Shown: positions 1 to 12,086 of the stretch, in pieces
Layout: each line of letters opens with the position of its first letter
Numbering within the stretch: position 1 is the first letter of the stretch
Assembly (NCBI GenBank): GCA_023213395.1
Contig: CM041465.1
Location: 188,115,741-188,179,740, forward strand
Origin: Cycas panzhihuaensis
Taxonomy: Eukaryota > Cycadophyta
Direction: 5' to 3'
DNA: 64,000 bases
Program-made: the position numbers and the translations under genes
Notes under the pieces: generated by a model
Seen by the model: only the letters and a program-made list of their open reading frames with translations
The model's database searches: none
What the model was told of the DNA's origin: nothing

Positions 1-1781
1 CACCAAGACAATTGGTGACCCACAAGGTGAACATGAAGGTCTTATGACCCCTTGATCAAGCAACTCCTCAACTTGCCTCTTTATCTCATTATTTTCTATA
101 ATGGAGTGCCTATACAGAGCAACATTAGGTAATGGTGCATCTCCTACAAGAGTGATTTCATGCTCTATCTTTCTCTTTGGTGGAAGCCCATCAACATGTT
201 GAAATAGAATATCATACCTTGTCTTTAACTCCTCAATTTGTTGCATTTGTTTAGGTGATATAAGAAGAGTGTGAGTAGAAGGACCTTCTTCATCTCTTGG
301 CTCTTCTTTTCTCCTTACCATTAAGATGACAAATTTACCACATGCATTGATCATCCTTTTTGCTTGAGTAGCTGAAATTAATGCTATCTTATCCAAGTGC
401 TTCTTTGTGGCCTTTATGATGAAGCCCTTGTTATCCTTCATCAATCGATACTTTCTCTCCCTTCGATAGAAGAGTGCATCTCGATCCCACAAGTAGGGAC
501 TTCCAAGCACAACATGGCATACATCCAGTGGCACCACATCACATATTACCTCATCAACAAAATCATTAGTAATGGAAAATTTACGTATACATTGCTTTGA
601 TATTTGCATTTCCACATCTTTATGGATCCAACCAAGAGGATATGGATGAGGGTGAGGAGTAGTTACCAAACCAATGCTCTTTACCAAACTTTCTGAGATC
701 AAATTCTTTTGGCTTCCCGAATCTATAATGGCACCAATCATACTATTTCCTACTTGAAGCTTCAAGCGAAATAGTTCCTCCCTTGTAGCATCATCTTCAT
801 AATTTGTAAGTAGAGTGACCTTCTCTTCTTCTCCTTCGCTTTGAATCTCCACCTCAGAAAGTAGTGTTTTCCCTTTTTCCTTCTTTCTTAATTCCATATC
901 CTTGATATGCTTCGGCTTTAGTTCTGGATGCAACTTCCAACACTTTGCTATAATATGACCACTAATATCACAATGCTCACAATAGTTAGAACTTTTAACA
1001 AAATTAGTTCTTTTCTTCTTTCCTTCTTGCTTTTTTGATGAGTGCCATTTAGGATTCTTTTCATACTTATTAGAAGTAAAAGTAGAATCTTTAGACATGA
1101 ATGTAGATTTCTTACTTTTACTTTCTATTGCCATAGCCATCCTACTTGCTTCTCCAATGGATTGAACCTTAAAAGCCTTAGTTCCTTCCTTATGTATTCA
1201 TGTAATCCTCCAATGAATTTCATAAGAGTGACATGTTCATCCATATTAATACCAAGTCTCATGACATGCCTGAATTCAAAAGAAGTATAGTCTTGGACAC
1301 TTACACCTCTCCCTTGGCGTAAATATTGCCAAGTGACCCATTGGTCTTCCTCATGACCTATGGGGTAGAATTGCTTCTTTATTATTTTCTTAAAATCCCT
1401 CCATGAAAAGAAGATACATCATGAGTCTTTAAATATGCATTCCACCATGTCAATGCATGTTTACACAACTTGAGCCTAGCAAATGAAAGCTTTTGAGCAT
1501 TACTATAAGCATAGATTGTGAAGTAGGTTTCAAGTTGATCCAACCAATGGTCCAACTTTTCAAAGATTTACCTCTCCATCATAAGTTGGAATATCCAACT
1601 TTGCCTCCACCTTGAAGGGTTGATGAGATGAAGTACCCTTGCTTTCTTCAAAAGAGTGCTTTAAGGTCTCCTCCTCTTCCTCTTCATGGTCGTGGTCATA
1701 TGTGGATCCTCCTTCAAATTCCTTCTCTTTGCCTTTTCCTTTGACTAGAGGTAGAAGGTGGGTCATCATTTGCATCAAGGC
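1..1781 (-). pseudogene. L0: Ty3/gypsy gag-pol remnant (gag, protease, start of RT)
   Basis: Reading leftwards on the minus strand, the frame begins near 1780 with a charged leader, then the gag entry motif LDIPTYDGEVN (about 1600-1560), a gag core to about 1100, one CCHC zinc knuckle (CEHCDISGHIIAKC, about 1000-958), an aspartic-protease site IDSGSQKNLIS (about 740-705) and, at the window edge, the beginning of reverse transcriptase with the family motif VEELLDQGVIRPS. This order, with protease before RT and no integrase between them, is that of Ty3/gypsy Pol. The polyprotein would package and copy the element RNA. At least two frameshifts interrupt gag: one just after the DGEVN motif near 1560 and one near 1400. 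The rest of pol lies outside the window. It is clearly a retroelement relic; the exact lineage was not determined. Confidence 0.9.
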
Positions 1782-1951
1782 TTCGACGTTCTTCTCAAGC
1801 CTTTCAAATCTAATTTCTCCATCTTCTTTTTCACCATGGTGCTTGGATTCTTTCTTTGTCTTCTTGGTGATTGCAACACAAGAAAGTCTTCACCTTTCTC
1901 TTTGTATCCTTTCCTTGTTTGTACCATTCAAGTCCTTACAACAAAGATCGA

Positions 1952-1963
1952 GGCTCGATACCA
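1952..1963 (-). other. L0 primer-binding site
   Basis: On the minus strand this reads TGGTATCGAGCC, close to the initiator-tRNA-Met complement TGGTATCAGAGC. It lies between the gag leader and the presumed LTR end, where the primer for minus-strand DNA synthesis would pair. Confidence 0.6.
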
Positions 1964-2332
1964 AAATATGATCCCAAAAGAGCTTAGTTGGTGAAGAAAT
2001 CAATTATCAACCTTTCCTCCTTGAGATCCTGGGAGTTAGTGTAGAAAGCTCAATAACATCGAAACAACAATGAGCCCATGAAAGGAAAATTCTACACCAA
2101 ATAAATTATTCTTGACATTGATCCAAAAGTATGATGAGTAATACTTTTATTAAACCATGAAAATCTCCATTTAATGGTGGAGAAATCAACTAGCAAAAGA
2201 ATGGTAAAATTACAAGGAGTAAATGTTACAATTATACCCTAAGGGGGATTCCAACCCTCCAAATGCTTCTCCAAGGATGCTTCCCAAGTCAAGTCTCCAA
2301 GAACCACCTCTCCAACTTTGTAGAAGGGCTCA

Positions 2333-2342
2333 ATTTATAGAA
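2333..2342 (-). promoter_or_regulatory. TATA-like box of the L0 LTR
   Basis: CTATAAATTG on the minus strand, about 360 bp before the inner LTR edge, in the position expected for the U3/R promoter of an LTR element. Confidence 0.4.
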
Positions 2343-2412
2343 AGAAACTTGAATTGCATGTTTAACAAGTGGCAATCATGCAAGTATAACCACTAACCAC
2401 CAGAATGCATGT

Positions 2413-2792
2413 TGTCCAAGTGGCCTTCATACAATTCTTAAAAAGTTACAAATTGTAACATATCTTAACGTATCTCAATTTGGCTCAAATTTGGTACACG
2501 ATAGAACGCATGTCCCCAAATTTCCTCAAATTTTCAGCTCATTTGGATGTCATTTGACTACATTTTTATTCATTTAATAATAATATGTATTTGCTATTTT
2601 TCTGTCCAAGTGGCCTTCATGCAATTCTTAAAAGTTATGCTTGTAATCGACCTTAACAGACTCCAATTCAGCTCAAATTTGGTACACGTATAGGAACGCA
2701 TGTCTCCTCCGCTTCCTCAAAATTTTAGCTCATTTGGATGTCATTTGGCCATGGTTCTATTCATATAATGATAATATATATTTTCTGCTTTT
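2413..2792 (-). repeat. 190-bp direct tandem duplication in L0 U3
   Basis: Two head-to-tail copies, 2413-2602 and 2603-2792. Both begin TGTCCAAGTGGCCTTCAT and share blocks such as CTCAAATTTGGTACACG and AGCTCATTTGGATGTCATTTG in the same order. They are diverged, so the duplication is not recent. They lie upstream of the TATA-like box, where tandem enhancer-like repeats occur in many LTRs. Confidence 0.8.
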
Positions 2793-2996
2793 TTTTCTGC
2801 TAGCTGTGGGATTAATTTTTATGCAAAGACAAGGCTTGAACTCTAATCAAATGATATTTTCTGAACCCCACCTTTTGTACACATCTAGTGGGATGTGTTT
2901 TATCCCTTTAAACAAAATTTCATAGAATTTTGATACCATTTGGCCATATCTCTTTTAGTTATGCCAATGCCTAGCATTTTCCGCATCCTGTAAACA

Positions 2997-3524
2997 TATG
3001 GTAGATCCTCCTGGATCATGCACCCTAGCGGATTTCATTGCCAATGCCAAAGATTCAACTTGGATTACGATTTTTCTCTGGAGATACAAGAAAATGTAGA
3101 CTGTCGAGGATTTAACTATTGACGCAATTCAACTCGGGTTGCGATTCTTCTCTAGAAAATGTGGACTACCAAGGATTTTACTGTCAACGATTCAACCCAA
3201 AGTCTTCTCCAAAATGATAGGTATTACCAAGCAGGATTGATGTGCTCATTCAGATGTCATGGAATGCTCGAAGGGCAATTAGAAGTGCTTTGGCACCACT
3301 AGCGTTGATTGCATTGTCAACAACTTTCTTAATGGTAATTTCGTAAATATGTTGGAGTTAGCTATATGAAAACGATGGTACTGTCATGATATCCGTTGGC
3401 ATTCGACCCTCCTATATTCTCTCGATTTTTTAGTGGTGAAGACGATTATGCAGAGTTACTTGGGTTTTTTTAATCTTCTTATATTTACAAAGTTATTTCA
3501 TTTGATTGATGATTATATATTGTT
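2997..3524. repeat. Intergenic stretch with a degenerate 63-74 bp repeat
   Basis: No gene is visible. At 3053-3126, 3127-3189 and a partial third copy from 3190 there are direct repeats that each begin ATTCAAC and share GATT..TTCTCT.GA and AAAATGT.GACT. The remainder is AT-rich and unremarkable up to the E1 insertion site, whose TSD copy is AATAA at 3525-3529. Confidence 0.55.
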
Positions 3525-3529
3525 AATAA

Positions 3530-3937
3530 TGTTAGAAATAATTAATGTTATCTTTATAATGTTGACTTTATAATGTCCATTTATTAATGTATTATTAGTT
3601 AATTGTATAGTTCGGTGAAATGGACAACCGCCCATTTCAATGAACTCTTATCTTCTTCTTATCTGAATCTTTCCTACATTCGAGGAAGTTGGGTTGACCA
3701 CGTTAAATAGGAAGGAGGTTTGGTAAGGTTGGTGGCATTCTGTGAGAGAGGATGAGATCCTCACCTGCAGCCATGTATGATTATATTTTATTATAATAGC
3801 TTATACTATTTCGTGGAGGATTTTCTTCCCCTAAAGGTGTTTTCCACCTGCCAAATACTGTGCAGATCTATGATTGTTTATTGTTGGTAATTTGAAGACT
3901 ATACATGTGAATTCTTAATGTAACCCTCTCTCTAACA
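3530..3937 (+). repeat. E1 5' LTR
   Basis: Starts TGTTAGAAATAATT and ends CTCTCTCTAACA directly before the PBS. It matches 10079-10487 over its full length with scattered substitutions and one small indel. Confidence 0.95.
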
Positions 3938-3949
3938 TGGTATTAGAGC
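3938..3949 (+). other. E1 primer-binding site
   Basis: TGGTATTAGAGC immediately follows the LTR; one mismatch from the initiator-tRNA-Met complement. Confidence 0.85.
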
Positions 3950-5905
3950 AGGGTATCTCAGGTCTGTCCAAGAAATCAGAGCGGGTTTTCCAAACAAACC
4001 TTTCATGCAAGGTTTTTTTTTTTTTTTTTTTAAGATTTTTGAAGCCAAAAAAAAATTGGAGCCAGATTGAAATCAAAATTCAAAGCATTTAGAAAATTGT
4101 ATTATTACACTAACAAAAATAGTACAACTATCAGGGTCTGGACAAGACCAGAATGTACAGAAATGGTACAACCTTTAGGGTCTGGACAACACCAATATAT
4201 ACAAAATATGGTATTGTGCATCAATGAATGAGACAAGGAAACATCCTCTGTATGATTGTTGAAGCTGTAGATGCCTAAAGATAAAGATAACAGAGACACC
4301 CATAGAGGGAGGCCTCATGAAGCCATCTAAAAAAATCCAAAGCCAAACCCCACTGACCGAGAGAAGACCTACAACCATAGTCGACTGTTGAAACGCAAAA
4401 TAATACAAAGCCTTGAAGAGAAGAAGCCATAAACACGTCATAGCTAGAAGGGAGGCAATGATCAACGTTAACACTACCGTCTACATAAAGGCGTTTGCAC
4501 GCGTTTGTCCCACCTGGATTGTCTATTTGCCTATCCCTTTGGAAAGAAGATGCATTTGGCAGAAGTTGCAGAGATGTACAAGAATGAAGGCACCATAGCC
4601 TGAAGGAGACTCATAATGAAGATGCCACAACCGACATCTTCACGCAGTTGAAGAAGTTTCCATCGAAATGCTGCACGCAGTTGAAGCCCCTCTAACATTA
4701 CGCCACAAAGAAGTCGAGTCGACTTCAAGACAAAGAGAAAAAAAAAACTCAAATTGTTAAACAGATTGAAGCCTAAATGCCACCTTGACGCAGATTGTAA
4801 AAATCCTGTAATTTGCACAAAAAATTTGGGTGAAATTGCATAAACCCTAATTATTCAAAGTTAATACGTATATTTTTGCATTTGGGCGGACGCAGAACTT
4901 TATTTAAATCTTGTACAATGTTTTTCGCATTTGCAAAAAACATTTAAATCTTTCTTATTTTAATTTCAGGTCCGCAAAATAAGTTCAATTTAATTTATTT
5001 TTTTTTAAAATGTTTTGATTTACATTAAATTAAATTGAATTTTGTTTTTGGGTTTGCCAATCCCTAACTCGCCAGCCCCTGATCTTATAAGACACCCATA
5101 TGACCCTTTTCGGATTTCAAAGATTATTAAATCTAGTTAATTAAAATTTCGGGTCCGCCATCCACTAACCCCTTGTCCTCCAACCTCCAGTTCCATTACT
5201 CTTTCATGCGACCACCAACTAAGTTCTAAAAGGGGCTTAACCCCTATTTCTCACCCCCCCTTCAGACGTGGATGTTTTGACTGGTCTTTCAAGCTATTTG
5301 GACTCCATTTTGATGAGCAAAACCTCGCTCGAAGTCAAGCATTCCATCATGACTAGATAAGTTCAGGTACGTGACTTGAACCTATAGTTTTCTCTACATT
5401 TTTTCAACAGTATTGCTCTAATCTAATACACATTTAATTATTTATCAAATTTTCTAATTAATTACAAGATTTTCTTGCATGTTTTTTAATAATTTTATGC
5501 AGTTTACTAATCAAACAATTAAACCATTATTTCATTGTTTTTTTATGCAAATAATGTTAAAACTATGCAAATGCTCACATATACTGACAACCAATTTTTA
5601 ATGTGTTAAAGGGTCCATTTTCTTATAAATTTTGATTCTACATTTACATTTATATATACATACTTATCAATGATATTTTTTTAATTCAAAGCAAATGTTG
5701 TGATTATTGTTTATTGTGGCTTAATAATTCCTTCTTTCACCTTTTTGTTTCTTTAAAATTTTTCATTAAAGAGGATCTCTTGTCGATCTCTTGTCCAATA
5801 TGGCACTCATGCCTTGGACAATCTCCTGTGTTTTAATTCCAGTTTTAACAGGCTCAAATTATGTTGACTAGAAAGCTCGCATATCCCATCATCTAAAGCA
5901 ACAAA
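3950..5905 (+). other. E1 untranslated leader
   Basis: About 1.95 kb without a credible coding frame. It contains a T19 tract at 4013-4031, A-runs near 4047 and 4738, and a 44-bp tandem duplication (about 4123-4210) marked by TACAAC..T.AGGGTCTGGACAA. The long leader is typical of plant copia genomic RNA and would hold packaging signals, but none can be identified here. Confidence 0.6.
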
Positions 5906-6740
5906 AGATTTGGCGATGTCACAGGAGAATTTACAAAACCGACAGATGCTTCATCAGAAGCCTATATGGTTTATCTAATGAATTGCGATGGAGCCCTACG
6001 CACCATCCTAACCTTTTTATCACAAGACATAAGTCGACAGTTCTCTAAAACAGATGATCTTGCCACTGTCTGGAATACATTTAAAGAAAAATACGATAAG
6101 GTTGATGCACAAAAGCTAGCAGTGCTTGAACAACAAATGTACGATTTAAATTATGAAGATTTCTTATCAAAACTTCAACTTATCAATAAAGATTTAGGAA
6201 ATTGTATTAAATCTACAACAAAAGAAGGTGACAAAGTTATAACTACCACACACGCAAAAGACAACCTTGCGATTAATAAACTTCCTAAACCCTTCAATCT
6301 TTTCAAAGTTGCTAGGCAACAGGTAGGATATCCTCCAATAACCTTTAATCAGCTAACAAATCAACTGATTGAAGACCAAACAATGTTAATACAAACTGAA
6401 AAACTACAAGATCCTTCACAGGATCTTTTTTCTAAATCTAAGCCACCAAACAAATACAAAAACCAAAATAATAATCAAAATAATCACAACAATCACTCCA
6501 AATCCCAAAAACTTCATAGAGGTTCTTTTTCAAACAACTTCAATCAAAATTCTAAGTACTCTGGACCACCAAAAAGCCAGAATACTTCTAAACAACCATT
6601 TCAAAAATGGAATGCTTCTAACTCTAATCCTAATCAGAATGTTAGTTGTGCCTACTATCACAAAAAAGGGGCACACAATTGATGTTTGTAGGAATAGAGT
6701 TGCTTTTGAAGCTTGGAAAGCTTTTAAGGGGATCTAATCA
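5906..6740 (+). pseudogene. E1 gag remnant
   Basis: A frame open from about 5906 carries a copia gag core (motif TVWNTFKEKYDKVDAQK near 6066-6117), then an Asn/Gln/Lys-rich basic tail (6440-6640), then a damaged CCHC knuckle at about 6649-6692. The second Cys of the knuckle is Tyr, and the run of four G at 6668-6671 puts the His and last Cys out of frame; the natural stop of the broken frame follows at 6680-6682. Gag would form the virus-like particle and bind genomic RNA. This copy is non-functional. Confidence 0.85.
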
Positions 6741-6789
6741 CGATCCCATAATTCTAATCATTCTTTAACTGCTACCAGATCAACACTTT

Positions 6790-9700
6790 CAGCACCTACG
6801 TCACAATCACCATTATGGATTTTAGATTCTAGTGCATCCCATCATATGATGGGTCACCAAGAATATCTTAACTTCTTATCAGTTCCATCTTAATTCCAAA
6901 GAGAAAATCTTGTTCAGAAGTGGATCTCAATTGAAAGTCAAAGGTACAGAAGATGTTACTTTAAAAGACGGTTCAATTAAGGACGTATTTTACATTTTAG
7001 GACTGTTGCCTAATCTTTTATCAATCTATCAAATCTGTAAGAAAGACCTAGTTGTCGAATTCTGGAAAGACAAATTTGTTATCAAACAATCTTTTAACAA
7101 ATTCAAAACTATTGCTTCAGGACCTATTGATCATAAAACAAGTCTGTATAGTTTAATGAATCTAAATCAATCTAAAACAAAATCCTTTAGTGCATTTATA
7201 GCTAAATCTGACCCAATCAACAAGTTATGGCATGCTCGGTTTGGCCATACAGGTTATGGCAAATTAAGATATTTAAATAAGCATGATATGGTATATGGAC
7301 TCCCTCCCTTATCTACTGTCTATGGTGTTTGCAAAGCCTATGTAACAGGTAAGGAACACATGGATCCTTTTCCATATCAAACATCGTTTCGAGCAAAGGT
7401 TCCACTCAAACTTATTCACTCAGACATTTGTGGCCCTTTCCAAGTACCATCGTACTTTGGAAGCAAATATTTTATCACTTTTATCGATGACTTCTCTAGG
7501 AAATGTTGGGTATATGTGCTTAAGACTAGAAGTCAAATATTTGACATATTTGTTGAATTTAAAACATTGGTTGAAAACCAATCAAACTCCAAAATTAAAA
7601 TCTTTAAATTTGATAATGCTAAAGAGTATTTAAGCAACAAATTTACTTTATATTGTAAAAAACACAGAATTAGATTTCAACATTCCATTGTCTACACTCC
7701 TCAACAGAATGGTGTTGCAGAACATAAAAGCCGTATTCTTGTTGAAATGACCAGATGCATGATACATGCAAAAGGTCTTGATCTTAAGTTATGAGCTGAA
7801 GCTATAGCCTATTCCAACTATTTATTAAACTGCTTACCAAGTAAATCCTTACAGAATGTGACACGAGAACAAAAATGGTCTGGTCGGAAACCATCTATAA
7901 AACATCTTAAAGTCTTTGGAAGTATTGCTTGGGGACATATTCCCAAGGAAAAACGAAACAAACTTGATCCTAAAAGTGCTAAATTTATCTTCATTGGATA
8001 CAACAAAGAAAGTAAAACTTACAGATTATTAGATCTTATCACACCTAAAATCTCAATTTTACGTGATGTTATTTTTGATGAAGAAGGCTTTTCATAAAAA
8101 ACAAATCTTATAGAACTTCCTGTTAAGAAATTATTAACTAATACTTATTTAAAAGATCCATCAAAAATACAAGTAGATAGTGAAGTAATTGATAGCTTAT
8201 CTTCATAAATCCAGAACTGGATCTTAAGCAAATCTAGTATGTCTGATCCTTCTAATCAACCATCTACTTCTAACCAATCAAATCCTTCTGATCAACCTTC
8301 CACTTCTGATTCTTTAAAAAACGAACAACCAGTTTGGGCTAAGAAAACCCTTTCAGCTGCTAGTTTTGATGTTGGTGATCCATCGGATACTAAAAGAACT
8401 AGATCATAGAAATTACAAGTCAATTTTACATTAATGGCCAAAGTAATGACCCTAAAACTTATAAAAAAGTATGTCATAATCCTATATGACAACAAGCCAG
8501 GCGAGTTGAATATGATGCTCTTCAAAAAAATTCAACTTGGGATTTAGTACCATTACCTCCTGATAAGAATCTGGTAGATTGCAAATGGGTTTACAGAACA
8601 AAATATAATTCAGAAGGAGCAATCGAGAAACATTGTTTGGTAGCTAAAGTTTCTTTTTAGGTTGACGGTATTGATTACGTCGAAACCTTAACTCCTGTTG
8701 CCAAAATGAATATAATCAAAACCATCATTGCTATTGCAACCAAGTTTGGCCGGCAAATACATCAAATAGATGTAAAGAGCACCTTCTTAAACGATGATTT
8801 TAGAGAAGAAATATATATCTCTCAACCACTTGGTTTTATATCTAATTCTAATATCGTTTGCAAACTTAAAAAATCATTATATGGTCTTAAACAAGCCCCT
8901 ATGGCTTGGTATATTAAGATCGATAATTATCTTCTTCAAAATGGATACACTAAATGTGTTAGTGATCCTAATCTCTATTTCAAATGAGAAAATAATAATA
9001 TTATCATTTTAATCCTTTATGTTGATGATATTATAATAACTGGATCGTTATTTTCTCACATTCATCAACTAAAATCAATTTTGATGAGTAAATTTGAAAT
9101 GACAGATTTAGGGATTTTATATTATTTTCTAGGCCTACAAATTTGTCAATCGGAATAAAAAATAACTATTTCTCAACCTAAATATACTATTGATTTAATA
9201 AAAAGATTTAATATAGAAAATACAAAGTCAGCTCCTACTCCTTTACAATCAGGTGTGAAATTAACAATTGATTTCCAATCTCCACCTTGTGATTCTACCT
9301 TATATCGTTAATTAATAGGTAGTCTTATTTACTTAACCCATACTCGCCCAGGTATCTCCTATGTTGTTGCCTTGTGTTCTAGGTACATGCAAAAATCCCA
9401 AGAGTCTCATTGGAAAGCAGTAAAACGAATTCTAAGATATCTTCAAGGTACAATTTATCATGGTCTAACCTATAACTTTTGTAATACTAACCTTAAGTTA
9501 ACAAGCTATACAGATTCAAACTGGTCAGGAGGCTCCAACGATCGAAAATCTACAACTAGTTATGTCTTCTTTCTCAACTCTTTACCGATTACTTGGTCTG
9601 GCAAGAAAATGCAATCATTAACATTATCTACAATGGAAGCTGAATATCGAGCATTGGTAGAAGTCAGTAAAGAATCACTCTATATTAAATTTCTATTAAG

Positions 9701-9960
9701 TGAGCTTAGTTTGTTTCCTAACTCTTCCATTCAAATTAATGTTGACAGTCAAGGTGCAATATCTATAGTTACTAATCCTGTTGCATATTCTAGAACTAAG
9801 CATATAAAATTACATCAATATTTTATTCGTAATCTTGTAAATGACAATACTATTAATCTGTTTTATTGTCCTACAGATTTGTAGATTGTTGACATCCTAA
9901 CCAAGCCATTGACTGAAGTCAAGTTTGTAAAGCTACAAGAATTGTTAAAGATTAATGAAG
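6790..9960 (+). pseudogene. E1 pol remnant (protease, integrase, RT, RNase H)
   Basis: Domains in copia order. Protease site ILDSSASHHMMG (about 6820-6850; Gly of DSG changed to Ser). Integrase 7220-7900, with LWHARFGH zinc-binding half, HSDICGPF and FIDDFSRK; the acidic-centre motif normally written TDNGGE is FDNAKE, and the E of the catalytic triad is present in NGVAEH. RT 8560-9150 with LNDDFREEIY and an intact YVDD at 9018-9029. RNase H 9500-9880 with TDSNWSGG and TMEAEYRAL. Stops at 7792, 8658, 8985, about 9157, about 9309 and 9882 each sit where family members have Trp, Gln or Arg, so each is one transition away. Not functional. Confidence 0.92.
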
Positions 9961-10070
9961 TCTTCATCAACGGGGGATTGCCATGCTGAAGTCTTCATCA
10001 TCTTCTCTATCATCTTGTTCTCTCTTCTTTCCTATCTTCTATATCATTTATTGTACAAAAGATAACATTA

Positions 10071-10078
10071 AAGGGGGA
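10071..10078 (+). other. E1 polypurine tract
   Basis: AAGGGGGA directly before the 3' LTR; primes plus-strand DNA synthesis. Confidence 0.85.
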
Positions 10079-10487
10079 TGTTAAAAATAATTAATGTTAT
10101 CTTTATAATGTTGACTTTATAATGTCCATTTATTAATGTATTATTAGTTAACTGTATAGTTCGATGAAATGGACAACTGCCCATTTCAACAAACTCTTAT
10201 CTTCTTCTGATCAGAATCTTTCCTACATTCAAGGAAGTTGGGTTGACCATGTTACGTAGGAAGGAGGTTTGGTAAGGTTGGTGGCATTCTGTGAGAGAGG
10301 ATGAGATCCTTACCTGTAGCCATGTATCATTATATTTTATTATAATAAACTTATACTATTTCAAGGAGGTTTTTCTTCCCCTAAAGGGGTTTTCCACCTG
10401 CCAAATACTGTGTAGATCTGTGATTGTTTATTGTTGGTAATTTGAAGATTATACATGTGAATTCTTAATGTAACCCTCTCTCTAACA
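10079..10487 (+). repeat. E1 3' LTR
   Basis: Starts TGTTAAAAATAATT and ends CTCTCTCTAACA, followed by the TSD copy AATAA (10488-10492). Pairs with 3530-3937. Confidence 0.95.
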
Positions 10488-11955
10488 AATAAAGTGATGA
10501 GTAACCCTAAGGTTAAATGTAGAATTGAGACGCCTTTTAAATAACTTTTGGAGATTTCTTGTCATTGCATTGATGATCATAACACCAATTGTAATGGGCA
10601 AATCATGTATGGTTATACCCTATTATGTTCTAGAATAGGTGCAATGCCTTATCAACACTGCATACCTATGCTTTTCTTCTGTTGTGTATTCATAGGTATT
10701 AATAATTGGGTAGATAGGGGAATGACTTGACACTTGTAATTTTAAGGAGCATCTTCATTTATTTTTGTACATGGCTAGTTAGTTGGAGAATGTTATTCTT
10801 AGGTATAGGCCTAGCCAACCAAACACCTAATAATTTTTGCATCTAGCCATTAATGGGTTGGCGATCAATGTTGAGGTGTGATCAAGACACATATCAAATT
10901 TGTTACAATGTGCCAATGATGAAGATAATCAAGTGATCAACAATGCAAAACTCTCAAACAAACAATGATTGCACATCTCATTCAATGGAAGGTATGACAT
11001 AGAAGGAGAAGGTAATCCCAAGGTACAAGTAGATGAGGCAATGGTAGGCAAGGTTTTTTCAAATCTTAGTTTCTTTGAGTTTTTTTTCTTATCCACAGAT
11101 AGGATTTTGATGACAAACAACAAGTACAACAACAATAATTACATCAACTTCTAGTGATAAAAATTATATCCAGTAGTACTATACATATTAGTACAGAATA
11201 ATTCCATGATTGTGTTTCAATAAGCCATGATGAATCATGTATGCAAGGGACATCCTAAAAATCAACTGGTATCATGGCTAGTGGCCCATGTGTTTCGATG
11301 GATGGTCATGTCTCAGGCTAACAGGATGATGAACTGTGTACTCAAGGGATGTTCTAGTGACTAGTGAACACAACGGCTGGTTACCCATGCATTCAGAATG
11401 ATGTTCGTGACCTCATATAGACTTCATTCTCATTGTGAAAGGTGTTGGGTTGTATTGAGCATGACCATGGTTTATTTATAAAGTCTTCTACATGATGATG
11501 TGATTTGATTTTTTTTGGTGATGATTGTCAGTTATACCATGACAGTTCGACTATGTAATAGATGGTATGTACGAGGGACTCGATGATGTAGTTGAGTAGG
11601 TAGAATATACAATTGGGGCTTAGGTGGCGATCCAATAGATAGAGGAGGGGAAGTACACCATCAAGAGTTGTCTCAATAGTTCATGGTCATGTTCTGACAT
11701 CATTGTTTTCATGCAAACATATATGGTAAGGGTTTTTGGAGAACAACGTCATTTGCATATTAAAATATTGTTGATTTGTTCAATTTTTTTTTTTTTTTTT
11801 GGTTGGAGGGGGTCATAAGGGGACACAGAGATAATCTATGAAAATTTTAAACTGATTTGATTGAGTGAGGGCACTCAACAACCTTGTGATAGGGGAGATG
11901 TGTGTGGGTTGGTAAATTCAACAAATTTCTAGATCGTGATTGTGTCTGTTGATTG

Positions 11956-11995
11956 GGATCATGATCACGATCACAATCACAATCACAATCATGAT
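11956..11995. repeat. Imperfect ATCACA microsatellite
   Basis: Repeated GATCAC / AATCAC units, flanked by GATCATGATC and ATCATGAT, which make the block partly self-complementary. Confidence 0.75.
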
Positions 11996-12076
11996 AGTTG
12001 ATCATAGTTATGATGTAATTATTGTTACTGTAAACAATCACTTAATGAATTAGTTGACAAACAGTTGGGGGAAAGA

Positions 12077-12086
12077 CTATAAAAGG
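12077..12086 (+). promoter_or_regulatory. TATA-like box, possibly of the G 5' LTR
   Basis: CTATAAAAGG in a region upstream of G gag. The assignment to an LTR is inferred from position only. Confidence 0.3.

Larger units (their letters stand above)
1969..2996 (-). repeat. L0 5' LTR (outer boundary uncertain)
   Basis: The segment to the right of the PBS has LTR character: a TATA-like box on the minus strand near 2333-2342 (CTATAAATTG), no open frame, and repeated U3-like sequence further upstream. The inner edge is placed at the TG at 1969-1970, a few bases from the PBS. The outer edge is a guess at ...TAAACA ending at 2996; no second copy is in the window to prove it. Confidence 0.45.
3530..10487 (+). 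mobile_element. E1: complete but inactive Ty1/copia retrotransposon
   Basis: Two LTRs of 408-409 bp bound the element, both starting TGTTA and ending AACA, with the 5-bp duplication AATAA at 3525-3529 and 10488-10492. PBS, gag, protease, integrase, RT, RNase H and PPT follow in copia order. The LTRs differ at roughly 20 or more positions (about 5%), so this is the older of the two full-length plus-strand copia elements with perfect TSDs. The coding part is broken by several stops and a frameshift. Confidence 0.96.

Noticed and set aside
4105-4818. Minus-strand frames in the E1 leader
   Set aside because: Low-complexity, no homology recognised, antisense within an untranslated leader containing a tandem duplication.
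6660-6680. Programmed -1 frameshift at the A-run plus G-run in E1 gag
   Set aside because: The downstream knuckle and pol lie in the +1 frame relative to gag, so a -1 slip would not join them; an inserted G is the simpler cause.
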